This document shows positions 62,276-64,000 of a stretch of DNA of 64,000 nucleotides, piece by piece; position 1 is the stretch's first letter; each line of letters begins with the position of its first letter. The stretch lies in contig NC_079876.1 of assembly GCF_029227915.1 (NCBI RefSeq), positions 34,331,828 through 34,395,827 on the forward strand. The letters run 5' to 3'. The notes under the pieces were generated by a model, which did no database searches, was not told the DNA's origin, and worked only from the letters and a program-made list of their open reading frames with translations. Source of the DNA: Hydractinia symbiolongicarpus. Its lineage: Eukaryota > Cnidaria > Hydrozoa > Anthoathecata > Hydractiniidae. The translations under genes were made by a program, and so were the position numbers.

Positions 62276-64000
62276 TTTCTTCAGCGCGCGCTAACGGCAA
62301 GGATTGGTCCCACAGTAAAAAAACGACTTTTTTTAGCTTAATTTTTAAATGAAGCGCTACCACAGAGCCCAGTGTAATCGCTGAGTTCCGGCAATCACGT
62401 CAAATTAAAAAGAATGTTATTTCTTGGAGTCCAATTGTCTCACTTTCACATTTATAAGGTCACAGTCCATAATCAGTTCAATTAAGTCCCAAAGTCAATC
62501 GTTTCACTGTTAAAAGCCATACAACCTAGTAATATCAGAAAAATATCGCTAAATACATGTTGGTACGAATATGTGCCTCAACCATTGTAACTCAAACGGA
62601 CTGATACTGTTACAAAGTCAATGAAATGTAGTTTTTGAAACTGTCGCTATTTCTTCAGCGCGCGATAACGGATAGGATTGGTCCCACAGTAAAGAATGAC
62701 TAATTTATCTAAACTCTTAAATGAAGCTCTACCACAGCGGCCAGTGTAATCGCTGAGCTCCGGCAATCACGTCAAATTAAGAAGAATGTTATTTCTTGGA
62801 GTCCATTTATCTCATTTTTCACATTTATCAGGTCACAGTTCAAAGTTAGTTCAATTAAGTCCCACAGTCAATCGTTTCATTGTTAAAAGCGATGCAACCT
62901 AGTAATATGAAAAAAATATCGCTACATACATGTTGGTACGAATATGTGACCCAACCGTTGTAACTCCAACGGAACGACACCAGTAGAAAGTCAATGAAAT
63001 GTAGTTTTTGAAACTGTCGCTATTTCTTCAGCGCGCAACAACGGCCAGGATTGGTCCCACAGTAAAGAATGACTTATTTACCCAAACTTTTAAATGAAGC
63101 GCTACCACAGCGCCCAGTGTAATCGCTGAGTTCCGGCAATCGAGTCAAAATAAGAAGAATGTTATTTCTTGGAGTCCAATTGTCTCACTTTCACATTCAT
63201 AAGGTCACAGTCCTTAATCAGTTCAATTAAGTCCCACAGTCAATCGTTTCACTGTTAAAAGCCATACAACCTAGTAATATCAGAAAAATATCGCTAAATT
63301 CATGTTGGTACGAATATGTGCCTCAACCATTGTAACTCAAACGGACTGACACTGTTAGAAAGTCAATGAAATGTAGTTTTTGAAACTGTCGCTATTTCTT
63401 CAGCGCGCGATAACGGATAGGATTGGTCCCACAGTAAAGAATGACTTATTTATCTAAACTTTTAAATGAAGCGCTACCACAGCGGCCAGTGTAATCGCGG
63501 AGCTCCGGCAATCGCGTCAAATTAAGGAAAATGTTATTTCTTGGAGTCCAATTGTCTCATTTTTCACATTTATCAGGTCACAGTCCAAAGTTAGTTCAAT
63601 TAAGTCCCACAGTCAATCGTTTCATTGTTATAAGCGATGCAACCTACTAGTATGAAAAAAATATCGCTAAATACATGTTGGTACGAATATGTGACACAAC
63701 CGTTGAAACTCAAACGAACTGACACCGTTAGAAAGTCAATGAAATGTAGTTTTTGAAACTGTCGCTATTTCTTCAGCGCGCGATAACGGATAGGACTTGT
63801 CCCACAGTAAAAAACGACTTATTTATCTAAACTTTTAAATGAAGCGCTACCACAGCGCCCAGTGTAATCGCTGAGTTCCGGCAATCACGTCAAATTAAGA
63901 AGAATGTTATTTCTTGGAGTCCAATTGTCTCCTTTATCACATTTATCAGGTGACAGTACAAAGTTAGTTCAATTAAGTCCCACAGTCAATCGTTTCATAG
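62276..64000. repeat. 7-monomer HOR of 2610 bp, copy 2, cut by window edge
   Basis: Full monomers start at 62276, 62650, 63023 and 63395; a partial one runs from 63768 to 64000 (233 bp). Differences from copy 1 are few, for example TCGCGGAGCTCC near 63494 against TCGCCGAGCTCC in copy 1, so the duplication is recent. The array continues beyond the window. Confidence 0.92.

Larger units (their letters stand above)
1..64000. repeat. Satellite DNA array, ~373-bp monomer, fills the window
   Basis: Every part of the window aligns to one monomer of about 373 bp repeated head to tail in one orientation. Landmarks counted from the monomer start are: TTTCTTCAGCGCGCGATAAC at 1-20; GTCCCACAGT at 32-41; GCGCT-ACCAC-AGCGC at 77-91; GTCAAATTAAGAAGAATG near 122; GGAGTCCAATTGTCTC near 150; a second GTCCCACAGT at 210-219; ATGTTGGTACGAATATGTG near 281; and CCGTT, AACGG, CCGTT near 306, 319 and 331. 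Spacing of starts is 371-375 bp, the drift coming mostly from A and T run lengths. Since 373 is not a multiple of three, reading frames shift every monomer and all are closed by stops within 94 codons. No gene, RNA gene or transposon interrupts the array. The family is not one I recognise; it is not human alpha satellite (171 bp) and does not resemble what I know of the Drosophila 359-bp satellite. Confidence 0.98.

Noticed and set aside
1-64000. CRISPR array
   Set aside because: Repeats are directly adjacent 373-bp units with no unique spacers and no cas genes.
1-64000. Transposon or retroelement origin of the monomer or fused unit
   Set aside because: No terminal inverted repeats, long terminal repeats, target-site duplications, poly-A tail or transposase or reverse-transcriptase frame were seen. 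Unit edges are arbitrary within a continuous tandem array.
1-64000. CENP-B box in the monomer
   Set aside because: I looked for the TTCG-four bases-A-two bases-CGGG pattern on both strands and did not see it; TTTCGGCAATC and TTTCGTCAATC variants fail at the required positions.
1-64000. ATTGG/CCAAT motifs (GGATTGGTCCC, GTCCAATTG) as promoter elements
   Set aside because: They are part of nearly every monomer and occur without an associated transcription unit, so there is no support for promoter function from sequence alone.

Overview
The whole 64 kb is one uninterrupted tandem array of a satellite DNA with a monomer of about 373 bp. Both window edges fall inside the array. I found no protein-coding gene, rRNA, tRNA, CRISPR array, transposon, origin or promoter that I could support. 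Dense, multi-level satellite organisation without interruption indicates a eukaryotic chromosome (centromeric, pericentromeric or other heterochromatin), not a bacterium, virus or plasmid. I do not recognise the monomer as any named satellite family. By hand count it is about 37% G+C, with a G+C-richer first third, and it keeps roughly 15-17 CpG per monomer. That argues against a heavily CpG-methylated genome such as a vertebrate's and fits many invertebrates better, but the species cannot be named from this sequence.

I set monomer starts at the TTTCTTCAGCG or TTTCTTAAGCG motif. This gives 143 full monomers (371-375 bp), 17 deletion-fused double units of 611-612 bp, and one partial monomer at the right edge. 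Layout: 1-14181, subtypes arranged in a 7-monomer higher-order repeat (HOR) of about 2612 bp, with a rearranged middle and an 8-monomer version. 14182-18292, a 4-monomer HOR (about 1496 bp). 18293-22232, two nearly identical 1970-bp units. 22233-34018, a 3227-bp HOR with a deletion derivative of period 2105 bp. 34019-42063, units of 2850 and 3463 bp. 42064-46135, a 1730-bp HOR. 46136-56577, an older-looking stretch with no fused units and 4-, 10- and 12-monomer relationships. 56578-62275, a second copy of 43794-48373 that has three extra monomers. 59666-64000, a 7-monomer HOR of 2610 bp that runs off the end.

The main biological content is the array's recombination history. A single founder deletion with a small insertion at its junction was amplified into 17 fused units. 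Chimeric monomers mark unequal crossovers. There is also a gene-conversion-like patch and a displaced segmental duplication. Whether the monomer binds a kinetochore protein, is transcribed or positions nucleosomes cannot be settled here; candidate motifs are noted as inference. All positions and counts were made by eye.
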